From the NCBI GenBank assembly GCA_017979445.1, contig JADQWC010000082.1, forward strand, positions 1 through 64,000: a stretch of DNA of 64,000 nt, in the 5' to 3' direction. The notes below the pieces were generated by a model that searched no databases, had not been told where the DNA came from, and worked only from the letters and a program-made list of their open reading frames with translations. Position numbers and translations under genes: made by a program. Of the stretch, positions 34,031 to 45,549 are shown in pieces. The stretch comes from Akebia trifoliata (Eukaryota > Streptophyta > Magnoliopsida > Ranunculales > Lardizabalaceae). Numbering within the stretch: the first letter of the stretch is position 1; each line of letters begins with the position of its first letter.

Positions 34031-34231
34031 ATTTTAAAAAGAGTCGTGATAATCTGACTACCCCCACATGGCATACTCAATCGACACCCCTCACATGACA
34101 TTTTTGGAAATCGTAGATCTGCATTTTATTTCCCAAGGAGTGCAGATCTATGATTCTTGAACATGTCATGTCAGGGGTGTTGATTGAGTATGCCATGTGG
34201 ATAGTCATTTTATCACGATTCTTTTTAAAAT
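34031..34231. mobile_element. Family B hairpin MITE (complete)
   Basis: Nearly full-length palindrome. Outer TAAAAAGAGTCGTGATAA faces TTATCACGATTCTTTTTA; next ACATGGCATACTCAATCGAC faces TTGATTGAGTATGCCATGTG; the inner core is GTAGATCTGCA / TGCAGATCTATG. The target duplication lies within T/A runs and cannot be fixed. Confidence 0.8.
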
Positions 34232-34781
34232 ATTGGCGAAGTAAACTGATTTTTTGTATTTTTTGATAAAAATAATTAATGGATAATTTAAACATTTATT
34301 TATAATCTAAACATAAGTATGATCTTGCTACTAAACATTTTCTAATCCATCTTATTTTCAAGAAGAAAGTTATAAATAAAATGCATATTAATAAAGAATT
34401 CTTAATCGAGTTAAGTGATTTATATAGTTGGGAATGAGTTACTCCCACCAGTCAACTCAATAATATGACAAGACGAAATACCAAATTTTAAAACCATGAT
34501 TCAAAAAAAAAAAAAATACCAACTCATGGACAAGGGATCTTGACATGGTCGTGACATTGTACATTCCAAAATATTTACGTTATCATGAGAGTACATATTC
34601 CAAAATATTTACCAAAACATATTTTTTACCTGTTTTAGAAATTATTTAACCTTTTAAAATGCTAACAATAGCAAGGGTAAATCATATTTCATCAAATTAG
34701 TACAAGAAAAGAACCTTTAAATAGTTTTTTAAAAAAATCATTTACTAAAAATATGTTTTTTGTCGAGTAAATAGTGTGTAA

Positions 34782-35437
34782 TAAGGGTGTCAATGGGTGC
34801 CCAATGTACGCAAAATTGCTTAGTCAGTTTTGGGTCTACCAATATAGACCGATCATTTTTGGGTCTGATTCTAGATAGCTCTCTCAAAGACCCGATAAGA
34901 ATCCGGTCTACTTCAAGTACTAATTTTATAATATTATTCTAAAATTAGTATCTAATTAAATACTTACAAAGAGACGAATTAAAATAAATATAGTTGAAGT
35001 AAAATTAAAATATATAAAGAAAATGTGAAGTCTTCAATTTTTACATTTTCTCTACATCTACTGACATTTATTTTCATTTTTTTGTATACAATTTCAACAA
35101 CAAATGAATATTTCATAATATAATTATCTATGATTTTATTTTCAAAAGTTTGATTTGTTCAAAGAATTTATTACTTTGAATTGAGGGTTTACAAGATAAA
35201 TTGTTACATTTATAAATAATTGTCTATTTTATTGGATATTCATTTTTGTTTTCATTTAAAAAAATATATAAATCCATCTTAGTAGTAGTGGGTACTATAT
35301 ATGTATCACGTATTTGTCAGATCAATTCTGGTTCTAAGGATCTCATACCTAGAATCGAAATTAATAGGAGTCGGAACTGAGAATTTTTTTAAGGTCTGAT
35401 TCTTGGTATATGTGGAATCGGCCCATTGACACCTCTA
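34782..35437. mobile_element. hAT-type MITE
   Basis: Left terminus TAAGGGTGTCAATGGGTG and right terminus GGCCCATTGACACCTCTA are the familiar hAT pair (TAGGGGTGTCAATGGG). It is 656 bp with no coding capacity. The flanking 8-mers do not match, so one border may be altered. Confidence 0.65.
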
Positions 35438-35450
35438 TATTTGCAATGTG

Positions 35451-35898
35451 TAGGGCTGCAACTTGGGCGGGGTTGAAGGTTGACCCAAGCCCAACTCAAG
35501 AGGTAGAGACTTTAATCCGAACTCAACTCAACTTGAGCATTGAACTTCTAAACTCGGGTTAACCCAAATTAAGTATTTTGGACAAGTCAAGCTTGTTGAA
35601 CAAGCCTAATTTTGTTTCGATTAACAAATAAATTTTATACTTATAATAAGAAATTAAAAAAAAAAACTTTTAAAAATAAATTAAAACACATAATCAATAT
35701 AAAAATATTTATATATTATTATATAGACTCCAGTTTGGGTTGAGTTGGGTTACTTGAACCCTCGATCCAAGTACAACCCTACTTAAGGTCAGGTTGAGCT
35801 ATTCTAACCCAAGCCTGGCTACTGTTCTACATAACTTGGCCTAAGCTCACCCATCATTTGGTTTGAGTTCGAGTCAAACTGCCCAAGTTGCAACCCTA
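35451..35898. mobile_element. hAT-type MITE with 8-bp target duplication
   Basis: Termini TAGGGCTGCAACTTGGGC and GCCCAAGTTGCAACCCTA. Flanks are GCAATGTG (35443-35450) and GTAATGTG (35899-35906), an 8-bp duplication with one mismatch, as expected for hAT. The interior has mirrored TTGGGTTGAGTTGGG / CCCAACTCAA motifs. Confidence 0.8.
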
Positions 35899-35906
35899 GT
35901 AATGTG

Positions 35907-36474
35907 TACTATTCTAGTAAATAAGATGATTTTATTGAATGTTTCCAAAACTAACCTTAAAAACAAATCTCAGACGAAGTATTATCAATCAACCAAAGCG
36001 CCATTTTTCTCAAAAATCGAATTAAGAACGAATCAGGAACTTTAATTTTCTTTTGGTTGGAACAAGTTAAATAGTCCAAATCCTCAACGTCTCTAGTTGT
36101 ATATCTTTTTGAAAAATGACCCAATGGTTTCCATTTGTAATTAATACTCAAAGTTTCAATTGATCTCACATTTCTTTTAAAATTATGTGGTTGAAGATGA
36201 AATATTGAGTGTAGAGACGATCGAGCTGAAGCTGAAGCATAGATTGAAGAGAAGAAAGAGGAACAAGTAACAACAAAGGTAGGTTTGATGAGTCATTTCT
36301 TCATTGCTCACGATCTCAATTGTAATTGAAGGATATGCGTTTAGGAAAATTGTTTGGAGAATTTTTCATTTTGAGTTCAATTAATTCAATTATTTCGAAG
36401 ATCGAAATTAGTGTTTAGAGTGCCACAATGAAGCATTATCTTTCCTACTAGGCTTTTTTAGCCTCAATCGACGG
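35907..36474. other. No recognised gene
   Basis: AT-rich. Open frames of 60-70 codons near 35.9-36.2 kb overlap on both strands and resemble nothing known. Confidence 0.35.
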
Positions 36475-36835
36475 TTGAGGCTCTCCATCAAATGGGAAGC
36501 GGGTCCTTTGTAGCACACGGTTCATGTAGCACCTTGTAGCACAGATCCAACGGTTGAAAGAGCGACACATCAGCTTACATTTAAATCCCAGACTTAAAAT
36601 ATTGGATGTTCAGTAGCCGTTCATTTTCAAAGACATGGATCTGGAGGGAAAAAAAATATATTTTTTGTTTTAGATTTTATATAATCAGATCTAAATCACG
36701 ATCACAAGAGGCTGAGAAGTTAATTTGGTTTTTCCAAGATAGTTATCTCTCATTCATTGGATTTGTGCTATTGGGTGCTACAAAAACCGTGTGCCATGGA
36801 GGATCTGCTTCTATCAAATAGATGGTTAGGATAAG
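36475..36835. mobile_element. MITE-like inverted repeat
   Basis: GGGTCCTTTGTAGCACACGG on the left faces TGCTACAAAAACCGTGTGCC and GAGGATCTGCTTC on the right. It encloses ACGGTTGAAAGAGCG-type motifs. A GATCCTCTGTAGCACTC fragment of the same kind lies at about 13350. Confidence 0.45.
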
Positions 36836-37730
36836 AAGAAAATGACAGATTTCCTAGAGATCAATACTGATCTTTTAGGGATTGGCACACTTACTCCTAG
36901 GGATACATTTTCTTGGGATATTTTAGCTAACCCCTCCCCTTACATGTTTTGGTGAGTATTTTAAATACCACCGCTGTGTATTTTCACATTGATGACAAAG
37001 CCACTTGATCACAATCTTCAAACTGATAAAATGGCCTAATAGCTCTCATATAAAAAAAATAAAAAAACTCCACCATTGAGCTTTTTAATCTCAATGATAA
37101 ATTATTTTTAATCTCCTCTCATTTGGCCTATTCTCAGCCTTTTGGAGAAATCCTAGAATTTTTATTTTTTTAATTAAAATTATATTATTTTATACTTCTC
37201 AAAAACCTATCTTGCCTTAAGATTTGAATTTGAAGGTTAAAAGTAGATAGAATAGTGAGGTTGAAGATGAAAAACTCAAATGGATTACTACATTCTCATT
37301 CCAACAGCACATTTCATTTCATGGAAAAACTCAGATAAATATAACTTCCACATTAGCTCCGAATATCAAAATTAAAAATTAATCATGATTTTAAAAAACA
37401 AATTGGATCATGTGCTTTTGAATACCAAAAGGTGAACTCAATGACAAGGCTACTACACCAGCCCTGACTTATAACCAAAAACTTACCTTTCAACCTCAAA
37501 TTTTTGTAAAATTTTATTTCTTCAATATTTAAATCTCAAGATAAGATTTTCTAGGCTTGAAGATGGCGCAATTTACATGAAGAAGGTAAGATATACTAAA
37601 ATAGGGCCTTAGGGCTTAACAAATTAGTGGATCCTTTTCCCTCAGCCCTTTTTATGCCCCACGATTTTGCTAGTTCAAAAATCAAAGATAAAGGTGTAGC
37701 TGGATCAAAAAAGCAATAATTATAATGCAT
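36836..37730. other. No recognised gene
   Basis: AT-rich. The segment at 36840-36950 is a diverged copy of the dispersed repeat at 21010 and 30400. Nothing else is recognised. Confidence 0.35.
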
Positions 37731-37731
37731 C

Positions 37732-37814
37732 CCCAAGTAGGATTTCAAGTAGGATTTGAACCTACGACCAGTCGATTAAGAGTTGACCGCTCTATCATTG
37801 AGCTACCACAATGT
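37732..37814 (-). pseudogene. Plastid-type tRNA-Asn (trnN) pseudogene
   Basis: On the minus strand, GTAGCTCAATGATAGAGCGG, then an anticodon arm, then GACTGGTCGTAGGTTCAAAT and CCTACTTG match plastid trnN-GUU (GTAGCTCAGTGGTAGAGCGG, TGGTCGTAGGTTCGAATCC). The anticodon loop reads CTCTTAA, so the anticodon is CTT instead of GTT. The 5' acceptor strand is degraded. The 3' end AAATCCTACTTG is duplicated in tandem before GGGGA. These changes should prevent normal folding. It is probably a plastid (or plastid-derived mitochondrial) insertion into nuclear DNA. Confidence 0.75.
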
Positions 37815-37819
37815 GAAAA

Positions 37820-38101
37820 AGGCTCAAATTTGAAGGTCTTGGGCCGTCAAATTTTATAAAATCCAATGGACCAATAGGTCCAATTGACATCGAATTTTTC
37901 ATTGTCAAATTTTATTTTTTTTTGACAAGCCGAAACTATCAAATTAATGAAGGATGAGAGAAATTCAACAGCTCTAAACCGTCAAATCTAGGAACATTAA
38001 GAATTTCAACGGTCTTAGACCATCAAAATTCAGTTTCTAAATTCGTGGGCCTTGGCCAGTCAAATTTTTCTGTCGATTTTTTCAATTTTCACGTAGTGTA
38101 C
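37820..38101 (-). mobile_element. CACTA-type transposon end
   Basis: The minus strand from 38101 reads CACTACGTGAAAATTG, a CACTA terminus, followed by repeated ATTTGACGG / CCGTCAAAT-type subterminal motifs through 37840. The plastid-like tRNA lies just inside. The other terminus was not found. Confidence 0.5.
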
Positions 38102-38344
38102 TGAGGATAAGATAGACCATACCAAAAATATCTGATTGAAGATCAGCAGGAAAACATGACTAGGGTTTTCTCATCCTAACAAGAAGCCCCATCAATTTAT
38201 CAAGTTTCCACATAAAGATCCAAGACTGATGGTCAGGTGGTCAAGCTCTCTAAATCAAGCAAAATTATATGTGAAACAGATGAACAGTAACAACATGCAT
38301 TTAAGATCAAAACACAATTTAATCCAAGTATTTGGACAAATCTG

Positions 38345-38530
38345 ACATTGATTAAATTCAAAAGAATTGTGCTGGAGTGACACAGGATTACTGTGATTCT
38401 CACAATTCTGAAGTGGACATGCATGCATAACCGTAGATGGTTTTTACTCATATCACGAGAAAACACATTTATAGTTATGTGCACATCCCACGTCAGACTT
38501 GTGAGAATCGCAGTAAATACTTTTTGTCAT
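38345..38530. mobile_element. Family B-like hairpin MITE
   Basis: Outer pair GTGATTCTCACAATTCTGA / CAGACTTGTGAGAATCGC, core ACCGTAGATGGTTTTTACTC / GAAAACACATTTATAGTTAT. The core is diverged from other copies. Confidence 0.55.
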
Positions 38531-38725
38531 TTCGGCATTTTCTAATTCAAAATCAAACTCATAAACTGAAAATTAAAATAAGAAGTTGGGAATCCTAACA
38601 AAATTTCCTTCTAGCTAGATCTACCTTAATAACACAAATCAAAATCATTAAAAAACAGAACTCATGGAGACCAAAACAAAATCGACCATGCCTGTCCTGT
38701 TAAAAAATGCATGGTTCAATAAATT

Positions 38726-38999
38726 CCTCTTAGCTGCGGACTCGGTCACCTTGGCTCCTCTGGGGTCCTTCTTCTCCACGCTCTTGATGACTCCAACAGC
38801 AACGGTCTAGCGCATGTCCCTCACTGCAAAATGACCCAATGGAGGGTACTCGGAGAAGGTCTCCACCACCATGGGCTTGGTTGGAATCATTGTCACGAAT
38901 CAGCATCACCATTCTTCAAGAACTTGGGCTCCTTCTCAATCTCCTTGCCAGATCGCCTGTCAATCTTGGTCAAGATTTCAGAAAACTTAACCGTAAAGT
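38726..38999 (-). pseudogene. EF-1alpha C-terminal pseudogene
   Basis: Intronless remnant of the last ~90 codons of translation elongation factor 1-alpha. The minus strand reads [31 protein letters not shown], a frame change, then [27 protein letters not shown], a stop in place of Gln, and [20 protein letters not shown]. The frameshift, the stop and the missing first three-quarters show that it is dead. Probably a truncated processed copy, though no poly-A tail was seen. Confidence 0.92.
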
Positions 39000-40256
39000 A
39001 GCTGGTCACTATTGTAAATTAGGCAATTAAGGGATGATTATAAAAATGTCATCCATAAACTACAAATTCCTATTATTATCATGAATATATCTTTTTCTCT
39101 CTTTCTGACTATTTTCGCATATAGGAGCTTGATAGAGATACAAATTATGTTGAGAAAAAACTCACCTGCACCATATTGTTGAGTGATTTACTAGAGGCAA
39201 GTCCTAATTGCCTGTCCTTCCATGAAATTCCATTGCATACAAGTTCGATCTTAAATGATCAGCAAGATCTTCTATATCCAAACCGGTGCTCTTTGCCCGG
39301 CCTGATTTCAAGAACTAGATTAGGATTGCTCTCTCAATACTCAACTCTATCAAAAGACAAAAGTCTAGTTTACTCAGTAAGTTTATGTAAGAAAAGTCAT
39401 CATCATCAAAGCCTTATCCCAAAAGTATGTGGTCAACTAACGTTCTTATAGAAGTCCATTATGAAAAGAAGAAATCATCCAAAAGCCATATCAGTGGTAG
39501 GGAAGAACTAAAAAAAATCATGGAAGATAAACATCACCAAAGCTTTATCCCAAAATTTCAGGGTCGGCTAGACAGATCTCACTGGCTCATTCAATCTATC
39601 TATGTCAATGTTTCTAGTAAATATAAGTGTGCTCATAACCACACTCACTACCTCAGTGCAGTGCTACTTGCTATTCCTCTCGTTCCTTTATAACCAATTA
39701 TGGAAGAAAAAAATGAAGCAAAAAAGAAAATCTATTTATTAGAAATTTTAGAAAAATAGAAAAATCCCAATTCCAACTAGGGAAGGGATTCAAGGGCCTT
39801 ATATCCTCATAGAGTACATCCATCATTGAATCAATGACCACAATATGATGTAACATGAGGAAGGAATTGAAGAAACTGGACCACAACTTACAAGTGTCCT
39901 AAAATGGAAAAACAATAATATGAAGAGTGAGACTAACTGGAGAAGTTGCACAGAATTTATATATTTATCATAAATATCCTAAAAATAAAAAAGTTAATAA
40001 TAAAATAGTTTAAAATCTATACTTCATACCAGTTTTATGGGTCACACATCTTCTTCACAGCTTTACAGAGACCAAACGCAGTCTAATATAACAGGATTTG
40101 ACAATTTATAGCCTGAGTAATATGGCCAAAATTCTGTCTTTTAGTCCATCATATCTCCTAGATGTGTCTCCCTTACACAATTGTCGCTCAGCACAAACTC
40201 TAGAGCCTTCGTGGCAACAGGGAATCTCTTCATCTTGCCTACTGACTTTGCATGGT
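39000..40256. repeat. CTTATCCCAAAA..GGTCGGCTA dispersed repeat copies
   Basis: TCATCATCAAAGCCTTATCC near 39395 and CACCAAAGCTTTATCCCAAA near 39533, followed by GGGTCGGCTAGACAGATC, match a SINE-like repeat widespread in plants (usual form CCTTATCCCA..GGGGTCGGCTACATG). Diverged copies lie near 58915 and 59045. No gene is seen in the rest. Confidence 0.5.
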
Positions 40257-40261
40257 TTAGA

Positions 40262-41341
40262 ATGGCAAAAGAAACCATGTTGGGCTTACATCCAATATCA
40301 AGATGACTTCCCACAACTTACTTCTTTGAAGCATGGCATTTAAAATGGGATTGTATATACCAATACTTGGGACAAGTCCACATTCCAATATTTGGTCCCA
40401 CAGATGAAGGGCAGCAGATAACTTTCCTACCTTGCAAAGGTCGTAGATAAAGGACGCACACGTAACAACATCTGGCGTCAAGCCCCTGCTATGCATATCC
40501 CTTAACAAATGCTTCACCAAGAAACGATTCCCCTCCCTTATGGAAGCATGTATGAAGTTGTGTCAAGGGCAAATCTTGTGTCCTTAAAATTCCTAAAAAT
40601 TTGGTACGCAACTCCAAGTAACCCTTTCTTGCAAAAGTTGTCCCTAAGCACGTTAAAACTGACTACAATGGGCTTGGGCTCATTGCTAATCATAGATTCC
40701 AAGAGCTTAAAACATTCCGAGAGCTTCCCAACTGTACAGAAATACTGAATCAAATGAATTGTACCAACTACATTAAGCTTAACATTTTCAAATTCCATGC
40801 AGTACAAGACCCCCCTTCGGATCATTGAAGAGTCTCCCAACTTGCATGCTGTAGACAAAATGGTATTAAAAGAGACCAAATCAGGCCCACTTGCGACCCA
40901 TTGAAAACGATTGAATAGCTCCAACGCTTTGTCCATATTTTTTTCTCTGCAAAACCTCTTCAAAATTGTGTTATACGTCATATTATTTGGCGTGAAACCC
41001 TTTTCCATCATATTCTTCATCAAGAAAAATGCTTCACTTGATCTATTATTGCAACATAAACTATGAAAATAGATATTCTAAACAAAAATATCCACTGAAG
41101 AGGCACTACATATAACATTGAGCAAGAGCTCATTGGCAATACTGATTCTGCCAGCTTTTAAGAGCCCACCACCCAAAGCAGTGTAAGTAAATGGATCGGG
41201 AGAGAACCCCTTTTGATCCATAACCCAAAGAAGCTCACAAGCTTCAAAAGAAAACCCTAGGCAGGTCCCCCGTCTCTTACCACATATCACTATCTCATTA
41301 GTCAAAGAAGTAATGGAATTTATTAAAGCATACGAGACCAA
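40262..41341 (-). pseudogene. Pentatricopeptide repeat (PPR) protein pseudogene
   Basis: P-class PPR repeats are readable in order: FEACELLWVMDQKGFSPDPF, MKNMMEKGFTPNNMTYNTIL, KALELFNRF.. with PDLVSFNTILSTACKLG, FKLLESMISNEPKPIVVSFN and, in another frame, LLRDMHSRGLTPDVVTCASF and LWDQILECGLVPSIGIYNPI. Such proteins bind organellar RNA. One TAG at 41080-41078 interrupts the upstream frame where Tyr is expected (VDIFV/NIYFHS), and a frameshift lies near 40530. The N-terminus and organelle transit peptide are missing and the copy is far shorter than usual PPR genes, so it is a truncated pseudogene. Confidence 0.85.
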
Positions 41342-41641
41342 CTTTTAAATAATTATTTAAATTTTTTTTAGGCACACCAGAAATCAGGTTCATGAGTACT
41401 TCCAAGTCGTATTAAAATCTTCATGAATCATTAATTTAGAGAGTTTCTATTGCCGCACCAATTTTTACTAATGCCTTACCAACTATGCAATTCTGTGGTG
41501 ATTTATATGGGAATTGGTGTGGCATTAGTAAAATTTGGTGTGGCAATAGTAACTCTCTTAATTTATAAATTTTATAAGAAATAAAGCAACAAAGAACCAT
41601 TTATTTGCTTGGGACACACACATAAGATTAGGAGTGTCAAT

Positions 41642-42176
41642 TAGGGGTATAACTTGGTTTGGTTTGAAGTCAAATTAGAATCGAACTAACATAGGTCGAT
41701 TCCACTAAATAAGAATCAAATCCGAACCAAGTTCCATTGGTACCAAATCAACTCAAACCAGACTTTCAAATCAACTCAAACCAAACTAAAGTCGGTTTGG
41801 TTTTGTTTAATTCTATGAGTTGACAATATTCTATAAATTGTAAGTAATATTTCTTAATGAAAAATCAATATATAATAAATATAAATTTTCATACAATAAA
41901 TCACTAATCTATTCATAAAAAGTCATTAGTTTATCCATAAAAGATTGTTAATTTATGTCTTAACTCCTTAAATAATTCATAATAATAATAATAATCATTA
42001 TTAATATTATATATTACATAAGGGTTTGGTTCAATTCTATATAAGCTTGATTCGAGAATCAAATCAAATTGATCGATTCTCCATTTTCATAACTAGGAAT
42101 CGAAATCGAATCAAACCACTCTAAAACTATTGTTTGGTTCGGTTCTTGGTTTGAACCAGACAAAATTGCAACCTTA
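41642..42176. mobile_element. hAT-type MITE with degenerate 8-bp target duplication
   Basis: Termini TAGGGGTATAACTTGG and the complement of TAAGGTTGCAATTTTG. Flanks are GTGTCAAT (41634-41641) and GTGCCAAC (42177-42184), differing by two C/T changes. The interior repeats GGTTTGGTTTGAA / TTCGAACC-type motifs. Non-coding. Confidence 0.7.
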
Positions 42177-42284
42177 GTGCCAACGGATCTTCTAATCATT
42201 GTGAATCCAAAATAAATCCAATAAGATATAATTTATTATTGCATCGGGTTTTCATCAAATCCTAAAAATGTGATCCAATAACAA

Positions 42285-42475
42285 TTGAGTCATACTAGAG
42301 TAGCATTGAAATTGACATCGTTTTGGACATCGGTGTGGACAAAACCATAGATACTTCTCACTAATATCTCGATGAAAAACATCTATGATTCTATAGACTC
42401 ATCCGCGTCAACGATGTTTGAAGCATTGTCAATTTCAATGTTACTTCAGCATTTTATCAAAAAGCACACATAAAA
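42285..42475. mobile_element. Family B hairpin MITE
   Basis: Outer pair GTAGCATTGAAATTGACATC / CATTGTCAATTTCAATGTTA, then ATCGTTTTGGACATC-side pairs, and a core of AACCATAGATACTTCTC / AAAACATCTATGATTCT. Confidence 0.7.
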
Positions 42476-43079
42476 AATGAAATAAAAAAAAATCATAATT
42501 TTATTTATAAAATAAATATTTAAATGATTAATTATTAATTATTAATTATTTTTATCAAAAAAATTTAAAATAATTTAAATCAATCCTTTTTTTTCTTTTT
42601 TTTCTTTTTTTTTTTTTAATTTGAATAATTAATTTTAAATTATATCAATATTTATTTTATAAATAAAGTTAGAGAGCTTCTATTGGCACCCTAATTCAAA
42701 AAAGAGAAAGAAAATAATAAGTAAAAGTTGGGGTTCCAAAATAAACTATCTCATTATTTGCTACATTTGATCTATTTTTTTTTGTTTAGGATTTTATCTG
42801 AACTTAAGCATAATTGAAAACAACTGTTAAAATTGTTTGAACGAGTGTTATAATGTTGAGATTATAATTTGAGTCAAACTTTTATAATGTTTGAAGAATG
42901 TGTTTTAATCTTTAATTGGGGAGTGATAAATAATTTAAGAAATTGGGGTGTAATAATTCAAATCTTTCCCAAAAAATAATTTTATAATAATTATTATAAA
43001 AGTCAAATTAAAATAATGTTTTTTTGAATTTTTTAAGTAATTCTAAAAAATATTCTATTAAAATTTTAAAGTTGTGCCC

Positions 43080-43690
43080 AAAAAGTAGAAAAGGATTTGT
43101 GTACACATCGAAAGCCAGTGTGGAGACACAAAAAATAAAAATATTAATAATAATCACATAAAGTATTAAAAAAGTGAAAAAGAGTACGTGTCTAGACAAT
43201 GAGAGGAAAGAAAGAACCACCAAGGGGGCGGTTGAATGGTACTGAAATGGGGTCAAGGAGTCTGCTCCTTCTTTGGTCTCAAGTTCGAATTCTATTACCC
43301 ATAAAAAATCTTGGTGGCCATGCATTGTTTCACGTAAGTGGGGTGAAGCTTGGATGCGGGGCATAGGGACTAGTCTGGTGTGCGCAAGCTGACCAGGATA
43401 CCCTTCATTATCAACAAAAAAAATATATATATATAAAAATAAAAAGAAGGAAGAAAGAAAAAGAGGGAGAGAAGACTTGACTTTAAATACGTAAAATCTC
43501 CTTGGATCCTAATTATTTCAATATAACCCCTTTGAATTTTTTATTTAATGTTAGGGGAAATTATCAAATCAGAAGAGAAAAAGTTGAAAATTCCTAAAAT
43601 GGTAGACTTCATTTTAATTTTGAAAATGATAACTTACCACTTTTGAAATTAAAATATTTTACACATGTAGGACAAGAAATATTGTTTTAT
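43080..43690 (+). repeat. Duplicate of the LecRK upstream region (without the gene)
   Basis: Blocks here align in order with 47170-47660, just upstream of the first lectin receptor kinase. Shared pieces: TTTGTGTACACATC, CATAAAGTATTAAAA, AAGAGGGAGAGAAGACTTGA, AAATACGTAAAATCTCCTT, ATTTCAATNTAACCCCTTTG, TTAATGTTAGGGGAA and GTAGACTTCATTTTAATT. The kinase itself is not repeated here. Confidence 0.75.
43216..43430 (+). mobile_element. tRNA-type SINE with paralogous empty site
   Basis: Contains a box A-like segment near 43230, box B-like CAAGTTCGAATTC at about 43280, GCAAGCTGACCAGGATACCC and a TTATC plus A-rich tail. It interrupts a stretch that is continuous in the related sequence at 47.28 kb, between GAGGGAAGAAGG and AAAAAGAGGGAGAG. 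A GGAAGAAAGAA-like duplication flanks it. Confidence 0.65.
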
Positions 43691-44504
43691 AAAGTGAAAA
43701 ATTTTAGTAATATATTTTACTAAAATTATAGCAGAAAATATATTTATTATTTATAAATGATCCAGATGAGATGTTGATTGTGTCATCGATACTCTCTCTG
43801 TAGATATTTTAAATCAGGTTAGGCTAAAAAAATCAAATAAATTGACAATGATCAACCCATGGGGAAAGACTTGGATAAAAGGCTTTTTTATTATTATTTT
43901 ATATTTGAGAAACCTTGACAAATTTTCAAAATGATGACATGCCCCTCTTGATTCCTTTTCAAAGATGACTTCAATGCACTTATCATTATCTTCGTCGCGA
44001 ACAACTTATTGTCACCTCGTCATCATCATCTTACCCAAGTGGTTGAATATAAATCATCGAGATCGTCACCTTGATAAATAAATAAAATATCAACGGTCTC
44101 ACTACTTAATATCAACATGATTGTCTCTTTGAAAAATCTATCATGTTGCACTTCATGTTTTGAAATTCTTTTAAAAAACAGAGTGAGTTGGAATTGGAAT
44201 TTTGTTATATTTAACTCACGAAAAGGTAAACCCTGTAAAAAATGATGCTTCCACTTAATTGTCTGTATTTCATTCCAGGGAGTCAAAGTTGTCAAGCTTT
44301 TTTTATTCAATGGTATGTATGAAACATATTGGTGTGCAATATATATTTTTGGGGTTCAAATCGTATGCAACAAGCATGGAGGGTACATATCCTCCTCCCA
44401 CATTTCAAACTTTGCCAATTAGGACCCTCCAAAACATAAAATTAGAAAGATTCTCCTTGTAGAACAAAACGCTAAAATTGATTTTATATTTTATATATAT
44501 ATAT

Positions 44505-44690
44505 GGGTCCCTTGGGCACCAAACAATTTGCCCAACATGTTTTGTCCTACATGGGTTAGAAGTTTTGGAATAGGCTGATTTTTTGTGAAGCTGATCTCTA
44601 CACCATAGAGATTATCCTCACCAAAAATCAGTCCATTCTAAAACTTCTAATCCCATCACAAATGGTTTACAAAAAATGGATGGTCCACGA
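44505..44690 (+). mobile_element. Family A MITE, truncated, single hairpin
   Basis: Starts GGGTCCCTTGGGCACC after a (TA)n tract, has one hairpin on TTAGAAGTTTTGGAATAGGC, and breaks off in the linker (GGATGGTCCACGA) at the next (TA)n tract. Confidence 0.75.
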
Positions 44691-44700
44691 TATATATATA

Positions 44701-44754
44701 GGGTCCTGTTCAACACCCAACATTTTGCCCAACAATTTGTCTAACATGTTTTGT
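44701..44754 (+). mobile_element. Family A MITE left-end fragment
   Basis: GGGTCCTGTTCAACACCCAA through AACATGTTTTG only, bounded by (TA)n tracts on both sides. Confidence 0.7.
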
Positions 44755-44769
44755 TATATATATATATAT

Positions 44770-45136
44770 GGGAAATGTTCAATACCCTACATTTTACCCT
44801 ATGCTTTACCAAACGTGTTTTGTCCTAGATGGGTTAGAAGTTTTGGAAAGGGCTGATTTTTGGTGAGGATGATCTCTACGATTAGAAGATCCTCCTCACC
44901 AAAAATCAGCTCATTCCGAAATTTCTAGTCCCATGTTTACAAGTTGAAAAATCAAGGACCGTCTATTTTTTGTAAATATTTTTATGGGGTTAAAAGTTTT
45001 GGAATGGGTTAATTTTTGGTGAGGATGATCTCCTCACTATAAAGATTATTCTCACCAAAAATCAGCCTATTCCAAAACTTCAACCCATGTAAGACAAACA
45101 CACGTTTGGTAAAACGTAGGGTGGTGAACAGGACCC
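44770..45136. mobile_element. Family A MITE, complete double hairpin
   Basis: Termini GGGAAATGTTCAATACCC and GGTGAACAGGACCC. Two hairpins on TTAGAAGTTTTGGAA and TGATTTTTGGTGAGGATGAT flank a linker with GGACCGTCTATTTTTTG. (TA)n tracts lie directly outside both ends. Confidence 0.85.
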
Positions 45137-45154
45137 TATATATATATATATATA

Positions 45155-45523
45155 GGATCCTGTTCGGCATCCAACCATTTACCTAACAATTTGCCCATCA
45201 TGTTTTGTCCTACATGGGTTAAAAGTTTTGGAATAGGCTGATTTTTGGTGAGGATGATCTCTATAATTAGAAGACCCTCCTCACCAAAAATCAGCTCATT
45301 CCGAAATTTCTAATTCCATGTTTACAAGTTGAAAAATCGTGGACCGTTCATTTTTTGTAAACCATTTTTTATGGGATTATAAATTTTGGAATGGACTGAT
45401 TTTTGGTGAGGATGATCTCCTCATCATAGAGATCATCCTCACCAAAAATCAATCTATTCCAAAACTTCTAACCCATGTAGGACAAAATACGTAAGGTAAA
45501 GTGTAGGATGCCGAACGAGACTC
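45155..45523. mobile_element. Family A MITE, complete double hairpin
   Basis: Termini GGATCCTGTTCGGCATCC and GGATGCCGAACGAGACTC, with two hairpins and the GGACCGTTCATTTTTTG linker. (TA)n lies on both sides; the left tract is shared with the preceding element. Confidence 0.85.
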
Positions 45524-45549
45524 ATATATATATATATATATATATATTA

